A DNA stretch of 64,000 nt. Origin: Ruminococcus sp. GTDB taxonomy: Bacteria; Bacillota; Clostridia; Oscillospirales; Acutalibacteraceae. The DNA lies in contig JAFRBX010000079.1 of the NCBI GenBank assembly GCA_017404665.1, positions 29,451 through 93,450 on the forward strand, written 5' to 3'. Positions 18,902 through 28,486 of the stretch are shown piece by piece. Each line of letters opens with the position of its first letter. Within the stretch, counting starts at the first letter, position 1. The notes under the pieces were generated by a model. The model saw nothing but the letters and a program-made list of their open reading frames with translations. It had not been told where the DNA came from and did not search any database. The position numbers and the translations under genes are program-made.

Positions 18902-20091
18902 TTACACCGAAGGTATTTACCGTTTCGCAGCTCAACGCCCGTATCAGCAATCTGATTGCGTCTGATGAAGAATTACAGATGATCTTCATCGAGGGCGAGC
19001 TTTCCAATGTAAATCTAAATACCAAAAGCGGGCATCTGTATTTCTCGCTTAAGGATATAAACGCCGTTGTCCGCGCCGTGATGTTCTCATGGAGCGTCCG
19101 TAATTTGCGCTTTCGTCCCGAGGACGGAATGAAGGTGATCATGCGCGCTCAGGTTACGGTTTATGAGCCCGCCGGTCAATATCAGCTGCGCGTCGAGGAT
19201 ATGCAGCCCGACGGCGTCGGCGTATTGGCAATGCAGTTTGAACAGCTAAAAAAGAAGCTTTCAGCGGAGGGGCTTTTTGATCAGAAACATAAAAAGCCGA
19301 TACCCGCTTTTCCGAAAACCGTGGGTATTATTACCTCTCCGACCGGCGCCGCGCTGCGTGATATCATGGATATCATTGGCAGACGGTATCCGTGCGTCGA
19401 GCTGGTACTCGCTCCTGTGCCGGTTCAGGGAGAAGAAGCGCCTTCTCAGCTTATAAGTGCTGTTGAATTATTTTCCGAGCATTTTGCTGCCGACGTAATC
19501 ATCATCGGCAGAGGCGGAGGTTCGATGGAAGACTTATGGGCTTTTAACGATGAGGGCCTTGCCAGAGCGATCTATGCCTGTGAGATTCCTGTGATTTCCG
19601 CGGTCGGACACGAAACAGACACCACGCTGTGTGACTTTGTCAGCGATCTGAGGGCTCCTACTCCGTCCGCTGCGGCGGAGCTTGCTGTTCCGAACAGGAT
19701 CGATCTGCTGGAAAATGTTCAGAACCTGTTGAGACAGGGCTTCAATACTGTCAATGCGCAGCTGAGTCTGAAGCGGATCGATTTTGATAAGCTGGCTGAG
19801 ATCGTATTTTTACATTCGCCCGTTTCGCAGATCGATACGAATCTGGAATTGGTTGAAACATATGCCGTTCGTGCCGCAAACGCCGCTGCACGCAGTATGG
19901 AGAGCGTTTCGGCAAACGCAAAGGAATTGTTTGCTAAGGTTGAGGCGCTGAATCCCGCAGCAGTTTTGAACCGCGGCTTTGCGTACGTCACGCATGACGA
20001 TAACAATGTCGATTCCGTTAAGGATGTTCAGCGTGGAGATCACTTGAACATCACGTTAAAGGACGGCAGTATACAGGCAACTGTTGATTAG
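18898..20091 (+). CDS. xseA: exodeoxyribonuclease VII large subunit
   Basis: The catalytic subunit of the single-strand-specific exonuclease VII. The 397-residue protein has an N-terminal OB fold (residues ~5-105; IFIEGELSNV), the central GIITSPTGAALRDI and IIGRGGGSMEDLWAFN, then VGHETD and APTPSAAAE of the catalytic core. The C-terminus, at about 397 residues, is near the short end of the family. It overlaps the TsaD-like gene by four bases. No xseB (small subunit) lies between it and dnaE, which begins 11 bases downstream. Confidence 0.95.
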   Translation: MITPKVFTVSQLNARISNLIASDEELQMIFIEGELSNVNLNTKSGHLYFSLKDINAVVRAVMFSWSVRNLRFRPEDGMKVIMRAQVTVYEPAGQYQLRVEDMQPDGVGVLAMQFEQLKKKLSAEGLFDQKHKKPIPAFPKTVGIITSPTGAALRDIMDIIGRRYPCVELVLAPVPVQGEEAPSQLISAVELFSEHFAADVIIIGRGGGSMEDLWAFNDEGLARAIYACEIPVISAVGHETDTTLCDFVSDLRAPTPSAAAELAVPNRIDLLENVQNLLRQGFNTVNAQLSLKRIDFDKLAEIVFLHSPVSQIDTNLELVETYAVRAANAAARSMESVSANAKELFAKVEALNPAAVLNRGFAYVTHDDNNVDSVKDVQRGDHLNITLKDGSIQATVD

Positions 20092-20102
20092 AGAGGAATA
20101 AT

Positions 20103-23100
20103 ATGTCATTCGCACACCTGCATGTACACACCGAATACAGCTTGCTCGACGGCACCTGCCGCATTTCCCGCTTAGTTACAAGAGCGAAGGAGTTGGGGCA
20201 GAGTGCTCTTGCTGTAACGGATCACGGCGTCATGTACGGTGTGATCGATTTTTACAGGGAATGTAAGAAACAGGGCGTCCGGCCGATCATCGGCTGTGAG
20301 GTCTATGTTGCGCCGCGCTCGCGCTTCGATAAAACCTTCGAGCTCGACAAAGAGTATTATCATCTGATCCTGCTGTGCGAAAACCAAATCGGCTATCAGA
20401 ATCTGATGAAGCTGGTCTCGCTCGCATTCACGGAGGGCTTTTATAACAAGCCCCGCGTCGACTATGAGCTGCTGGAGCGATATCACGAGGGCTTGATCTG
20501 TCTGTCCGCCTGTATGTCCGGCGAGGTGCCCAAGCGCATTTTGTCCGGCGACGATAAAGGCGCTTTGGAGAAAGCGGAGTACTATCAAAGAGTTTTCGGC
20601 AAAGATAATTACTTTATCGAACTGCAAAGTCACGGTATCCCCGAGCAGAATATGCTGAATCAAAAGCTGATTAAGATTGCGAGAAGCATCGGCGCAGGCT
20701 TGGTCGTAACAAACGACTGTCATTATATTCGCAAAGAGGACAGCCGCCTGCATGATATCCTGCTGTGTATCCAGACCAACAGCACCGTCAATAATAAAAA
20801 AATGGGCTTCGAAACCGAAGAATTCTACCTCAAAAGCGAGGAAGAAATGCGAGCATTATTCCCCGATATTGACGAAGCCTTTGATAATACCGTGAAAATC
20901 GCCGAACGCTGTCAATTGGAGTTTGAATTCGGTAAGCGCAAGCTGCCTGATTTTAAGACGCCTAACGGCGAGGATCATTATGAATACTTCCGCCGACAAT
21001 GCTATGATGGACTGTACCGCCATTACGGAGATACCCCCGATCAGGCTGTTGTCCAAAGACTCGACTATGAGCTTTCCGTGATTCGCAGAATGGGCTTTGT
21101 CGATTACTTTTTGATCGTCAACGATTTTGTACAGTACGCGAAAAGCAAGGATATCCCCGTTGGACCCGGCAGAGGCTCCGGCGCAGGCTCTCTGTGTGCT
21201 TACTGTATCGGGATTACCGGTATCGATCCGATCAAATACGATCTGCTGTTCGAACGGTTTCTCAACCCCGAACGCATCAGCATGCCGGATTTTGATATCG
21301 ACTTTTGTAAAGATCGCCGCGGAGAAGTAATCGATTATGTGATTCGCAAATACGGCGCAGACCATGTTGCGCAGATTGTCGCCTTCGGCACAATGCAGGC
21401 GCGCGGCGCTGTTCGCGATGTCGGCAGGGTGCTGGATATTCCATACGCATCTGTGGACAGGATCGCCAAAATGATTCCGTTCAGCTTGGATATGACAGTC
21501 GATAAGGCGCTGACGCTTTCCGCTGAGCTCAGGCAGAGCTATCAGCAGGACGATACCGTCAAGCAGATCATTGACGTTGCACGGGAGCTTGAGGGAGTAC
21601 CGCGCCATATCACGATGCACGCGGCGGGCGTCGTCATTACCGACAGACCTGTCAGCGATTATGTTCCGCTCGCAGTGTCGGACGAGTCGGTTGTGACGCA
21701 GTTTACGATGACGACACTCGAGGAACTCGGTTTGCTCAAAATGGATTTTCTCGGCTTGCGCAACCTGACGGTGATTCATGATGCCGAGGTGATGATCCGT
21801 CGTCATGAACCGGATTTCAGTATTGAAAAGATTAGCTACAGCGATAAAGCTGTCTATGATATGATATCCACCGGCAATACGGACGGCGTCTTTCAGTTTG
21901 AAAGCGGCGGCATGAAGAATGTTCTTGCGCGATTAAAACCCGATCACTTTGAAGATCTGATTGCCGTCATTTCTCTCTATCGTCCCGGTCCGATGGATTC
22001 TATTCCGACTTATATCCGCAACCGTCATGATTCGCGCCAGATCTCATACAAGCATCCGCTGTTAGAACCTATCCTGAACGTCACCAACGGCTGTATCGTG
22101 TATCAGGAGCAGGTCATGCAGATTTTCCGGACTCTTGCGGGCTATTCGCTCGGACGCGCAGATATTGTGCGCCGTGCCATGAGCAAGAAAAAGCACGACG
22201 TCATGGAACGTGAAAAACAGATTTTTATCCACGGACTGGTAAATGAAAACGGAGAAGTGGAAGTAGAAGGCTGCCTGAGACGCGGCATCGACGAGCGTAC
22301 CGCCCTTTCGATATTTGCCGAGATGGAGAGCTTTGCTTCGTATGCGTTCAATAAAAGTCATGCTGCGGCATACGCCGCCGTGTCTTATCAAACCGCCTTT
22401 CTGAAATGCCGCTATAATCGAGAATACATGGCTGCTCTGCTATCCTCCGTGATCGACAATCAGAATAAAACGGCTGTGTATATCGGTGAGTGTCATCGCA
22501 TGGGGATAGCGGTTCTTCCGCCAAGCGTCAATGAGAGCGAAAGTAAGTATACCGTATATTCAGGTAATATCCGTTTTGGACTGTCCGCTGTCAAAAATCT
22601 CGGTTTGTCGTTTATCACGGCGATTATCAACGAGCGCAGACTCAAGCCGTACCAGTCTTATTATGATTTTTGCAGAAGGCTCAACGGTAAAGGACTGAAC
22701 AGTCGTTCATTGGAAAGCTTGATCAAATGCGGCGCTTTGGACAATCTCGACTGCAACAGACGTCAGATGCTGGCTGTTTCCAAAACGATATTGGATGATC
22801 TGGAATATGAACGGCGGCGCGGCGGAGGCTCCGGTCAGATTTCGCTCTTTGATATGGGTGAAGACGACCGCGCCGGAGAGATCGCTATTCCGGAAATGGA
22901 AGAGTTTCCGCTGACAGAGCTTCTCAACATGGAAAAGGAAATGGCAGGCATGTATCTCAGCGGTCACCCGCTAGATGAATATGCCCGGTATTCCGCAGCG
23001 GTCAACGCGGACAGAATCAGCGATATCCTTAATGCCGAAGACGGCAGGTACAACGATCGCGGCAAGGTCAGACTGGTGGCGTCCATCAATAAAAATAGGA

Positions 23101-23648
23101 CGCAGATCACTAAGAATAACAAGATGATGGCGTTTGTCGAAGCGGAGGATCGCTTCGGTACCTGTGAGATCATTGTGTTTCCTAATGTACTGGATGAGTC
23201 GCGCGAGGCTTTATATGTCGGTGCAGTCGTTATGATAGAGGGCACTCTCAGTCTCAGGGAGGACGAGGAGCCAAAAGTGATGGCTGACAGGATTACTCTG
23301 CTGCCTGCCGCAAAGGAACTGAACCTTGATGTTCGGCTGCAAACGAATCATCCGCAGACTGCAAATAACGAGAAGCGTTATGGAACGTCAAGGTCGGTAC
23401 AACAGCGGCAGATACAGCCCCGAAAAGAACAAACACTTTATCTGCGGGTACCTTCCTTTGAGTCTAGCGAGTATCAGAAGGCAAAAAACATCTTGGAGAT
23501 CTTCGGCGGCAGCATACGAGTGATATTCTATCTCAGCGAGACAAAACAGCAGCTTTTGGCACCGAGAAGCTTGTGGACAAATCCCAATCCTACCATGCTC
23601 GCCGAGCTGGAATACCAGCTCGGACAAGATAATGTGATATTGAAATAA
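20103..23648 (+). CDS. dnaE: DNA polymerase III alpha subunit
   Basis: A 1181-residue C-family replicative polymerase of the DnaE type (no PolC-like exonuclease insertion). The N-terminal PHP domain starts with HLHVHTEYSLLDG and contains TDHGVMYG; the polymerase active-site aspartates are in MPDFDIDFCKDRR (~residues 398-410). Later come GPGRGSGAG (residues ~356-364), the helix-hairpin-helix region and a C-terminal OB fold with a last domain after ~1100. The PHP metal residues look intact. AGAGAGGA precedes the ATG, and the gene is tightly linked to xseA. Confidence 0.96.
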   Translation: MSFAHLHVHTEYSLLDGTCRISRLVTRAKELGQSALAVTDHGVMYGVIDFYRECKKQGVRPIIGCEVYVAPRSRFDKTFELDKEYYHLILLCENQIGYQNLMKLVSLAFTEGFYNKPRVDYELLERYHEGLICLSACMSGEVPKRILSGDDKGALEKAEYYQRVFGKDNYFIELQSHGIPEQNMLNQKLIKIARSIGAGLVVTNDCHYIRKEDSRLHDILLCIQTNSTVNNKKMGFETEEFYLKSEEEMRALFPDIDEAFDNTVKIAERCQLEFEFGKRKLPDFKTPNGEDHYEYFRRQCYDGLYRHYGDTPDQAVVQRLDYELSVIRRMGFVDYFLIVNDFVQYAKSKDIPVGPGRGSGAGSLCAYCIGITGIDPIKYDLLFERFLNPERISMPDFDIDFCKDRRGEVIDYVIRKYGADHVAQIVAFGTMQARGAVRDVGRVLDIPYASVDRIAKMIPFSLDMTVDKALTLSAELRQSYQQDDTVKQIIDVARELEGVPRHITMHAAGVVITDRPVSDYVPLAVSDESVVTQFTMTTLEELGLLKMDFLGLRNLTVIHDAEVMIRRHEPDFSIEKISYSDKAVYDMISTGNTDGVFQFESGGMKNVLARLKPDHFEDLIAVISLYRPGPMDSIPTYIRNRHDSRQISYKHPLLEPILNVTNGCIVYQEQVMQIFRTLAGYSLGRADIVRRAMSKKKHDVMEREKQIFIHGLVNENGEVEVEGCLRRGIDERTALSIFAEMESFASYAFNKSHAAAYAAVSYQTAFLKCRYNREYMAALLSSVIDNQNKTAVYIGECHRMGIAVLPPSVNESESKYTVYSGNIRFGLSAVKNLGLSFITAIINERRLKPYQSYYDFCRRLNGKGLNSRSLESLIKCGALDNLDCNRRQMLAVSKTILDDLEYERRRGGGSGQISLFDMGEDDRAGEIAIPEMEEFPLTELLNMEKEMAGMYLSGHPLDEYARYSAAVNADRISDILNAEDGRYNDRGKVRLVASINKNRTQITKNNKMMAFVEAEDRFGTCEIIVFPNVLDESREALYVGAVVMIEGTLSLREDEEPKVMADRITLLPAAKELNLDVRLQTNHPQTANNEKRYGTSRSVQQRQIQPRKEQTLYLRVPSFESSEYQKAKNILEIFGGSIRVIFYLSETKQQLLAPRSLWTNPNPTMLAELEYQLGQDNVILK

Positions 23649-23654
23649 TAATCG

Positions 23655-23690
23655 GGAGGGATAATCCGGTTATCCTTCCTGAATTTCTTT
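23655..23690 (+). terminator. terminator after dnaE
   Basis: GGAGGGATAA pairs with TTATCCTTCC (one G-U) around TCCGG, followed by a T-rich stretch. Confidence 0.7.
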
Positions 23691-23710
23691 GACGAATTTT
23701 GCATAAATAC

Positions 23711-23740
23711 TTGATTCTGCGTGGTTGTTTGTATTATAAT
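23711..23740 (+). promoter_or_regulatory. sigma-A-type promoter of pfkA
   Basis: TTGATT, 18 bases, TATAAT, about 40 bases before the pfkA ATG. Confidence 0.65.
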
Positions 23741-23779
23741 ATATGGTGTAAAATATAACTCGGCAGAGGAGGATTTTTT

Positions 23780-24745
23780 ATGGCTAAATCATTGGCAGTA
23801 TTAACAAGCGGCGGCGACGCCCCCGGCATGAACGCGGCGGTCAGAGCGGTAGTCAGAGCCGGAATCTATAACGGTTTTAAGGTGTACGGCATTTATAAGG
23901 GCTATAACGGTCTTCTGAACGGCGACGTCAAGGAAATGAATCTCCGTTCCGTTTCCGATATCCTCAGCCGCGGCGGTACGATCCTCTATACCGCGCGCAG
24001 TAAAAAGTTCATTCAGCCCGAGTATCAGCAGAAAGCAGCTGATTTCTGCCGTTCCCTGGGCATCGAGGGTCTTGTTGTCATCGGCGGCGACGGCTCCTTC
24101 AAGGGCGCTAGAGCGTTATCTAATATCGGCATCCCCTGTGTTGCGCTTCCCGGCACTATCGATAACGATATCGCCTGTACGGATTTCACGATCGGCTTTG
24201 ATACCGCGATGAATACCGCGGTCGAAATGATCGATAAGATCCGTGATACCGCTCAGAGCCACGACCGCTGCTCAGTGGTAGAGGTCATGGGTCGTCACTG
24301 CGGCGATATCGCACTGGAGACCGGTATCGCGGTCGGCGCGACTTCTATTATCGTTCCCGAGATCGAGTACGATCTGGAGAGAGATGTTATCTCACGTATT
24401 TATGAGCAGAAGGATACCGGCAAAAAGCACTTTATCGTTATCGTAGCCGAGGGCGTCGGCGGTTCTCAGGAGATTTCGCATTACATTCAGCATCGCACCG
24501 GTATCGAGACCCGCGCTACGATCCTCGGTCACGTACAGCGCGGCGGTTCGCCGACACTGCGCGACAGACTGATGGCTACCAGAATGGGCGTAGCGGCTGT
24601 TGAACTGCTGGCAAAAGGCATCGGCAACCGTGTCGTCGCTTCTCATGAAGGCAGGATCGTCGATTATGATATCACAGAAGCTCTGGATATGCCGCGTAAG
24701 TTCAATAAGGAACTGTACGAAGTAGCGATGAAGGTATCTATCTGA
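23780..24745 (+). CDS. pfkA: ATP-dependent 6-phosphofructokinase
   Basis: Converts fructose-6-phosphate to fructose-1,6-bisphosphate, the committed step of glycolysis. The 321 residues match the bacterial type. TSGGDAPGMNAAVRA opens the protein, VIGGDGSFKGA binds ATP, the catalytic base is in GTIDNDI and EVMGRHCGDIAL follows. A glycine in the GGDGS loop (not a PPi-type aspartate) points to ATP use. It has its own promoter with AGAGGAGG upstream. Confidence 0.96.
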   Translation: MAKSLAVLTSGGDAPGMNAAVRAVVRAGIYNGFKVYGIYKGYNGLLNGDVKEMNLRSVSDILSRGGTILYTARSKKFIQPEYQQKAADFCRSLGIEGLVVIGGDGSFKGARALSNIGIPCVALPGTIDNDIACTDFTIGFDTAMNTAVEMIDKIRDTAQSHDRCSVVEVMGRHCGDIALETGIAVGATSIIVPEIEYDLERDVISRIYEQKDTGKKHFIVIVAEGVGGSQEISHYIQHRTGIETRATILGHVQRGGSPTLRDRLMATRMGVAAVELLAKGIGNRVVASHEGRIVDYDITEALDMPRKFNKELYEVAMKVSI

Positions 24746-24768
24746 GTACGAAAAACATTTTGCAGCTG

Positions 24769-24799
24769 AGCCCTTGGAACGATGTCCGTTCCAAGGGCT
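24769..24799. other. perfect 12-bp hairpin without a U-tract after pfkA
   Basis: AGCCCTTGGAAC and GTTCCAAGGGCT flank a 7-base loop. No T-run follows on either strand, so it is not a classic terminator; it may protect the pfkA mRNA 3' end or act with the terminator just downstream. Confidence 0.6.
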
Positions 24800-24824
24800 A
24801 CGATAATCTTAACAGATAAGGGGC

Positions 24825-24877
24825 GATCTTCAATGGTTGGTGACGACACTGCCCTTCGGATCATTGAAGATTTTTTA
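24825..24877 (+). terminator. terminator with long loop, pfkA downstream region
   Basis: ATCTTCAATG (24826-24835) pairs with CATTGAAGAT (24862-24871) and runs into TTTTTT. The 26-base loop could fold further. It ends ten bases before the MORN gene's ATG. Confidence 0.7.
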
Positions 24878-24886
24878 TAAACAATT

Positions 24887-26248
24887 ATGGGTATTCATTA
24901 TTTTTATAACTTTTGTATCAGAGAGATCGATGATACCGATTTGGAAAGCGATATTCTTTCTGCGGTTCGAAAAAGCTATTTTGCTTCTTTTGAGAAGATT
25001 CGGGACAAGATCACCTATGACAGCGAAGGTATTTCGATGCTGTATGATTACTGCATCGAGCGCGACAAGCCTCTTCGTTGGACGGTAAAGAATCTGCACG
25101 GCGGAACGGTCGAGGAAGTTTTGCCAGCCGATGGCGACAGGTATTATTTGTGCTTTTACCGCGGAGATCAGCTCTTCAAGCGTTTGCTGTTCAGCAAACT
25201 GCATACCCTGCTGAAAGCGGAATATATGGACGATAACGGTGCTGTGAGCTGTTACATCGAACCTCGCAAGATACAGGGCGGTTTATGCCTGCTGTATCAG
25301 GATTCGCGGCTCGATCAGCCGATCGTGCTTTACGCGATGCCGGACGTCAGCAATGAACGTATTGAGGAGCAGATGAAACGACAGTATAAGGATTATACAG
25401 TAGAGGCGTCCACCAACGAGGGGGTCGTCCGGTTCTTGTCCGATAGTCAAATGGCTCATTTCAGAGAATTTGTTGACAAGGTACAGGCGGCGATCAATAA
25501 TGAGGAGGAGACGAGCTTTGTCGGAAGTGACGCGCCGTTATTTGAAAAAATCAACGCAAAGGATTTCAACATGAAGCGGAATCTTTCCGCGTCGCTTGAT
25601 ATCTCCGAGGCAAAAAATTTTGGTGTTGTCGCAGCTGAGGAAGAGGCGGTCACAATACATAACTCTGTGGATGATATTCCGGACGTATCTGATACTCCCG
25701 CAGTTGATACAAACGTTTCTGAAAACAAAAGCGACGAGAATTCTGTCGCATTATCTCAATCTACTGAAGCTTCCGGCGCCAAACCCGATAAGCTGATCAA
25801 AGCGGACGGTGCAGTATACAGTTATTACGGCGAACTTGATGCGAGCGGCAACCGTTCCGGTTACGGCAGAACGCTGACTGATCTCGGACGCACTGCATAT
25901 GAGGGGCAGTACCTGAACGATAAGCGTTCAGGCAAAGGTGCATATTTCTATAAGGATGGTACGCTGTGCTATAGCGGTGACTGGTCCGAGAACGTGCGTC
26001 ACGGCGTCGGCATCGGCGTCAGCGCGCGCGATGGGTCTCTGCATGTCGGCAAATGGGTGAATAACAAGCCTGAAGGCAACGGCACACGTATAACAGCTGA
26101 CGGTGAGATCAAATTTGTATGCAAGGAGCTTTCCGACGGCTGTACAGTGCTGATGAATTATCTTGATGATGATACGGTCGTTATTTCAAAATATGATAAA
26201 AACGGCAGCAAGCTGTCTGAGAAAAAGATTTCTTTGATTGATAATTGA
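24887..26248 (+). CDS. MORN-repeat protein of unknown function
   Basis: A 453-residue cytoplasmic protein, with no signal or membrane segment. The first ~210 residues form a domain I do not recognise. An acidic, Ser/Glu-rich linker follows (~215-300), then about four MORN-like repeats (~310-410; GxYxGxxxxGxRxGxG pattern: YGELDASGNRSGYG, YEGQYLNDKRSGKG, YSGDWSENVRHGVG, VGKWVNNKPEGNG). MORN repeats usually mediate protein or lipid contacts. The ATG has no convincing ribosome-binding site and lies only ten bases after a terminator, so the real start or promoter is uncertain. Confidence 0.8.
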   Translation: MGIHYFYNFCIREIDDTDLESDILSAVRKSYFASFEKIRDKITYDSEGISMLYDYCIERDKPLRWTVKNLHGGTVEEVLPADGDRYYLCFYRGDQLFKRLLFSKLHTLLKAEYMDDNGAVSCYIEPRKIQGGLCLLYQDSRLDQPIVLYAMPDVSNERIEEQMKRQYKDYTVEASTNEGVVRFLSDSQMAHFREFVDKVQAAINNEEETSFVGSDAPLFEKINAKDFNMKRNLSASLDISEAKNFGVVAAEEEAVTIHNSVDDIPDVSDTPAVDTNVSENKSDENSVALSQSTEASGAKPDKLIKADGAVYSYYGELDASGNRSGYGRTLTDLGRTAYEGQYLNDKRSGKGAYFYKDGTLCYSGDWSENVRHGVGIGVSARDGSLHVGKWVNNKPEGNGTRITADGEIKFVCKELSDGCTVLMNYLDDDTVVISKYDKNGSKLSEKKISLIDN

Positions 26249-26265
26249 TTTTGATCATAAGGATT

Positions 26266-26296
26266 AAGCGCGGAGTGGAAACATTCCGCGCTTTTT
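26266..26296 (+). terminator. terminator after the MORN gene
   Basis: AAGCGCGGA and TCCGCGCTT form a 9-bp stem around a 10-base loop, followed by TTTTTG (part of the T-run overlaps the stem). Confidence 0.85.
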
Positions 26297-26397
26297 GATG
26301 TATATTTTTCTTTTGGTTTTCCATACTATTGTCATCGTGTTATTTGATCTAAAAGACGGAAATAACACTGAACTGTACAATAGTAAGGAGAATCATT

Positions 26398-26742
26398 ATG
26401 AAAAGAATTATGTTGCTGATTTGCGCTGTGATCATTCTTGGCCTGAGCCTTTGCTCGTGTATGAATACCTCAGCGCAGAATGTTGATGAAACAGCTGTCG
26501 AGACGCGCATGAACAGCGCTCAGACGGAGCGAAGCCGCAACGACAACGGCGTACTCGGCGACAAACGTGAAACGGTCATGCCGACTGAGAAGAACAACAT
26601 GGCTGAGACCGTCATGGACGCCGTGGAGACCCGTTGGGACGAGATGGTGCAGGACGGCGAAATCGAGGACGGCGACGGTAATGTCGGTGAGCTCGAAAAC
26701 AACGACGGCGACGGGAACGTTGATCCCGATGCGGTTGACTGA
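26398..26742 (+). CDS. small secreted lipoprotein, acidic, function unknown
   Basis: A 114-residue protein with a lipoprotein signal: basic MKR, a hydrophobic core and the lipobox-like LCSC, with the modified cysteine at about residue 21. The mature part is highly charged and disordered-looking, ending in repeated acidic blocks (EDGDGNVGE, NDGDGNVDPD) that could bind calcium, though they are not clear EF-hands. AAGGAG precedes the ATG. No homologous family is recognised. Confidence 0.75.
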   Translation: MKRIMLLICAVIILGLSLCSCMNTSAQNVDETAVETRMNSAQTERSRNDNGVLGDKRETVMPTEKNNMAETVMDAVETRWDEMVQDGEIEDGDGNVGELENNDGDGNVDPDAVD

Positions 26743-26772
26743 GCAGGTGACCGCCTGCTCTACATATGGGAG

Positions 26773-26802
26773 GAAGCCTTTCATTATGTGAAGGCTTCTT
26801 CA
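26773..26802 (+). terminator. terminator after the lipoprotein gene
   Basis: GAAGCCTTTCA and TGAAGGCTTC form a 10-bp stem, followed by TTCAATTAT. A second hairpin (GAGCAGG...CCTGCTC) lies just upstream at the stop codon. Confidence 0.7.
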
Positions 26803-26863
26803 ATTATATAGTCATAACGAAAGCCTAACAGGGTTGCAGCAATCTCAATCTATTATCTATTAC

Positions 26864-27565
26864 TTATATCACTTTTTCCAGATCCTGCTTCAGCTTGCCG
26901 ATGATCTTTTTTTCGAGTCGAGAGATATAGGACTGTGATATTCCCAACAGCTCCGCTACTTCTTTTTGAGTATGCTCTTTGTTGCCGTTGAGCCCGAAGC
27001 GCAGCTCCATGATCATCGCCTCGCGGGTATTCAGGCGGCTTACCGCCTCCAAAAGCTGATTGATCTCCACTTCTTGTTCGATATCTGCGCTGACGGTATC
27101 GCTATCCGAACCTAAGATATCGCTCAGCAGCAGTTCATTACCGTCCCAGTCGGTCGAAAGCGGTTCTTCGATGGATATTTCAAATTTGTTTTGTGAGGTT
27201 TTTCGCAGAAACATGAGGATCTCATTTTCGATGCATCGCGAAGCATAAGTCGCCAGCTTGATATTGCGGTCGGGAGAGAAGGTGTTGACTGCTTTGATCA
27301 GGCCGATAGTGCCGATCGATATCAAGTCTTCGATGTTGACGTTGCTGTTCTCGAATTTTTTGGCGATATAGACGACAAGCCGCAGGTTGTGGACGATCAG
27401 CGGCTCACGCGCCTTTTCGTCACCGTCTCTGATCTGCTGCATAATCACCTCTTCTTCCGCTTTGGTAAGGGGTGGGGGAAGAGCGGCTGAGGAATTGATG
27501 TAATAGACACTGTTGGAGAGAAAGATAAAACGGATCTTGAACAGGATGTTCCTTAATAACTGCAT
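26864..27565 (-). CDS. sigE: RNA polymerase sporulation sigma factor SigE (pro-form)
   Basis: The mother-cell sigma factor that follows engulfment. The 233-residue protein starts with a hydrophobic pro-sequence (residues 1-20). The segment [14 protein letters not shown] (from residue 20) aligns with the pro-SigE cleavage region of Bacillus (VYYIGGSEALPPPL), so cleavage near V20/Y21 is expected. Region 2 ([26 protein letters not shown]) and region 4 (LELRFGLNG-like, [20 protein letters not shown]) are intact. It lies directly after its protease gene spoIIGA. Confidence 0.96.
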   Translation of the reverse strand: MQLLRNILFKIRFIFLSNSVYYINSSAALPPPLTKAEEEVIMQQIRDGDEKAREPLIVHNLRLVVYIAKKFENSNVNIEDLISIGTIGLIKAVNTFSPDRNIKLATYASRCIENEILMFLRKTSQNKFEISIEEPLSTDWDGNELLLSDILGSDSDTVSADIEQEVEINQLLEAVSRLNTREAMIMELRFGLNGNKEHTQKEVAELLGISQSYISRLEKKIIGKLKQDLEKVI

Positions 27566-27569
27566 GATT

Positions 27570-28352
27570 TCACCTTGTTATATCAGAATTGATGATCGCC
27601 TGATATTGAGGATGACCGAGGTCTGTTGAGGCGATATAGACGGTTTTGTCGACTGGGTGCTTGTCAATAATGACGCTGTCTGCTTTGACGGCGTAAAGAA
27701 ACGAGCTGCCTCCCAGAACGGTATAAGGGATAATACGAAAGGGCTTTCGCTTGTCAACGTCAAAAACTACGCTGTCTGTAATTATCACGGGAGCGGATGA
27801 AAACGGTTCGCGCAGGCTGCAGCCTGTATCGATCTTACCAATGCAGGAATATGTACACTCCCTTATCGTGAACTGTAGTGATACAACGGTTGATTTTATT
27901 CTTTCAGAGAATAATTTGTATAGCAGTACCAATATGATATAAATGACTGACGTGAGCGCCGTCAGCCACATCGGATTCACCTGAAAGTAGACGACGTCGT
28001 TTACAATCATCATATGCGGCGGCTTGAACAGTTGATAGAATAGGAAAAAAAATCCGCTGAAAACTGCTGATATCAGGACGTTGCATACACAGAGCTTGAT
28101 GAACTCTCGGCTCGACTTCCATCCAAAAGCAGCAATTGTCATGCACAGGGAAGATATGACGCGTATCAGAAGCGGGAATATACGGCTTGCTGCAGTTATC
28201 ATGATCGTCAGGGAAAAAACTGCTCCTGCTAATGCTCCCAGTAAAATGCGATACAAACGACAGTCTTTTTTCATCAGCTTTTCTGTAATTGCCAGTACAG
28301 CATAATTGATGACGGTGTTGATGAACAAAAGTATATCTACATAAATGATCAC
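27570..28352 (-). CDS. spoIIGA: sigma-E processing peptidase SpoIIGA
   Basis: The membrane aspartyl protease that removes the SigE pro-sequence in response to a forespore signal. The 260-residue protein has about five N-terminal transmembrane helices (residues ~5-155) and a C-terminal protease domain whose catalytic aspartate is in [12 protein letters not shown], close to the DSGNQLYDP motif of Bacillus. It starts at GTG 28352, five bases after GGAGGG. Four bases separate it from sigE, so the pair form the spoIIG operon. Confidence 0.92.
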   Translation of the reverse strand: MIIYVDILLFINTVINYAVLAITEKLMKKDCRLYRILLGALAGAVFSLTIMITAASRIFPLLIRVISSLCMTIAAFGWKSSREFIKLCVCNVLISAVFSGFFFLFYQLFKPPHMMIVNDVVYFQVNPMWLTALTSVIYIILVLLYKLFSERIKSTVVSLQFTIRECTYSCIGKIDTGCSLREPFSSAPVIITDSVVFDVDKRKPFRIIPYTVLGGSSFLYAVKADSVIIDKHPVDKTVYIASTDLGHPQYQAIINSDITR

Positions 28353-28404
28353 GCTGTCCCTCCATTCACACGACGGTGTTTGCCTGGATGCTGCCTGTGC
28401 ACTT

Positions 28405-28486
28405 TATTATGACACCAAAACGATGCGATACCTGTCAAAGCAGCCGTAGTTATTATTGTAAGATACCGTATTATCTCATTGTCGAA
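28405..28486 (-). promoter_or_regulatory. spoIIG promoter with Spo0A boxes
   Basis: On the reverse strand, TTGACA (28438-28433) and CATAAT (28411-28406) are separated by 21 bases. This wide spacing is the hallmark of the Spo0A-activated sigma-A promoter of spoIIG in Bacillus. A perfect 0A box, TGTCGAA, lies at 28480-28486, roughly position -80 to -88. TGTCAAA over the -35 is a 6/7 second box. Function is inferred from this architecture. Confidence 0.75.

Noticed and set aside
20856-21806. 316-codon minus-strand frame
   Set aside because: An antisense frame over dnaE with no recognisable domain; the dnaE frame is certain.
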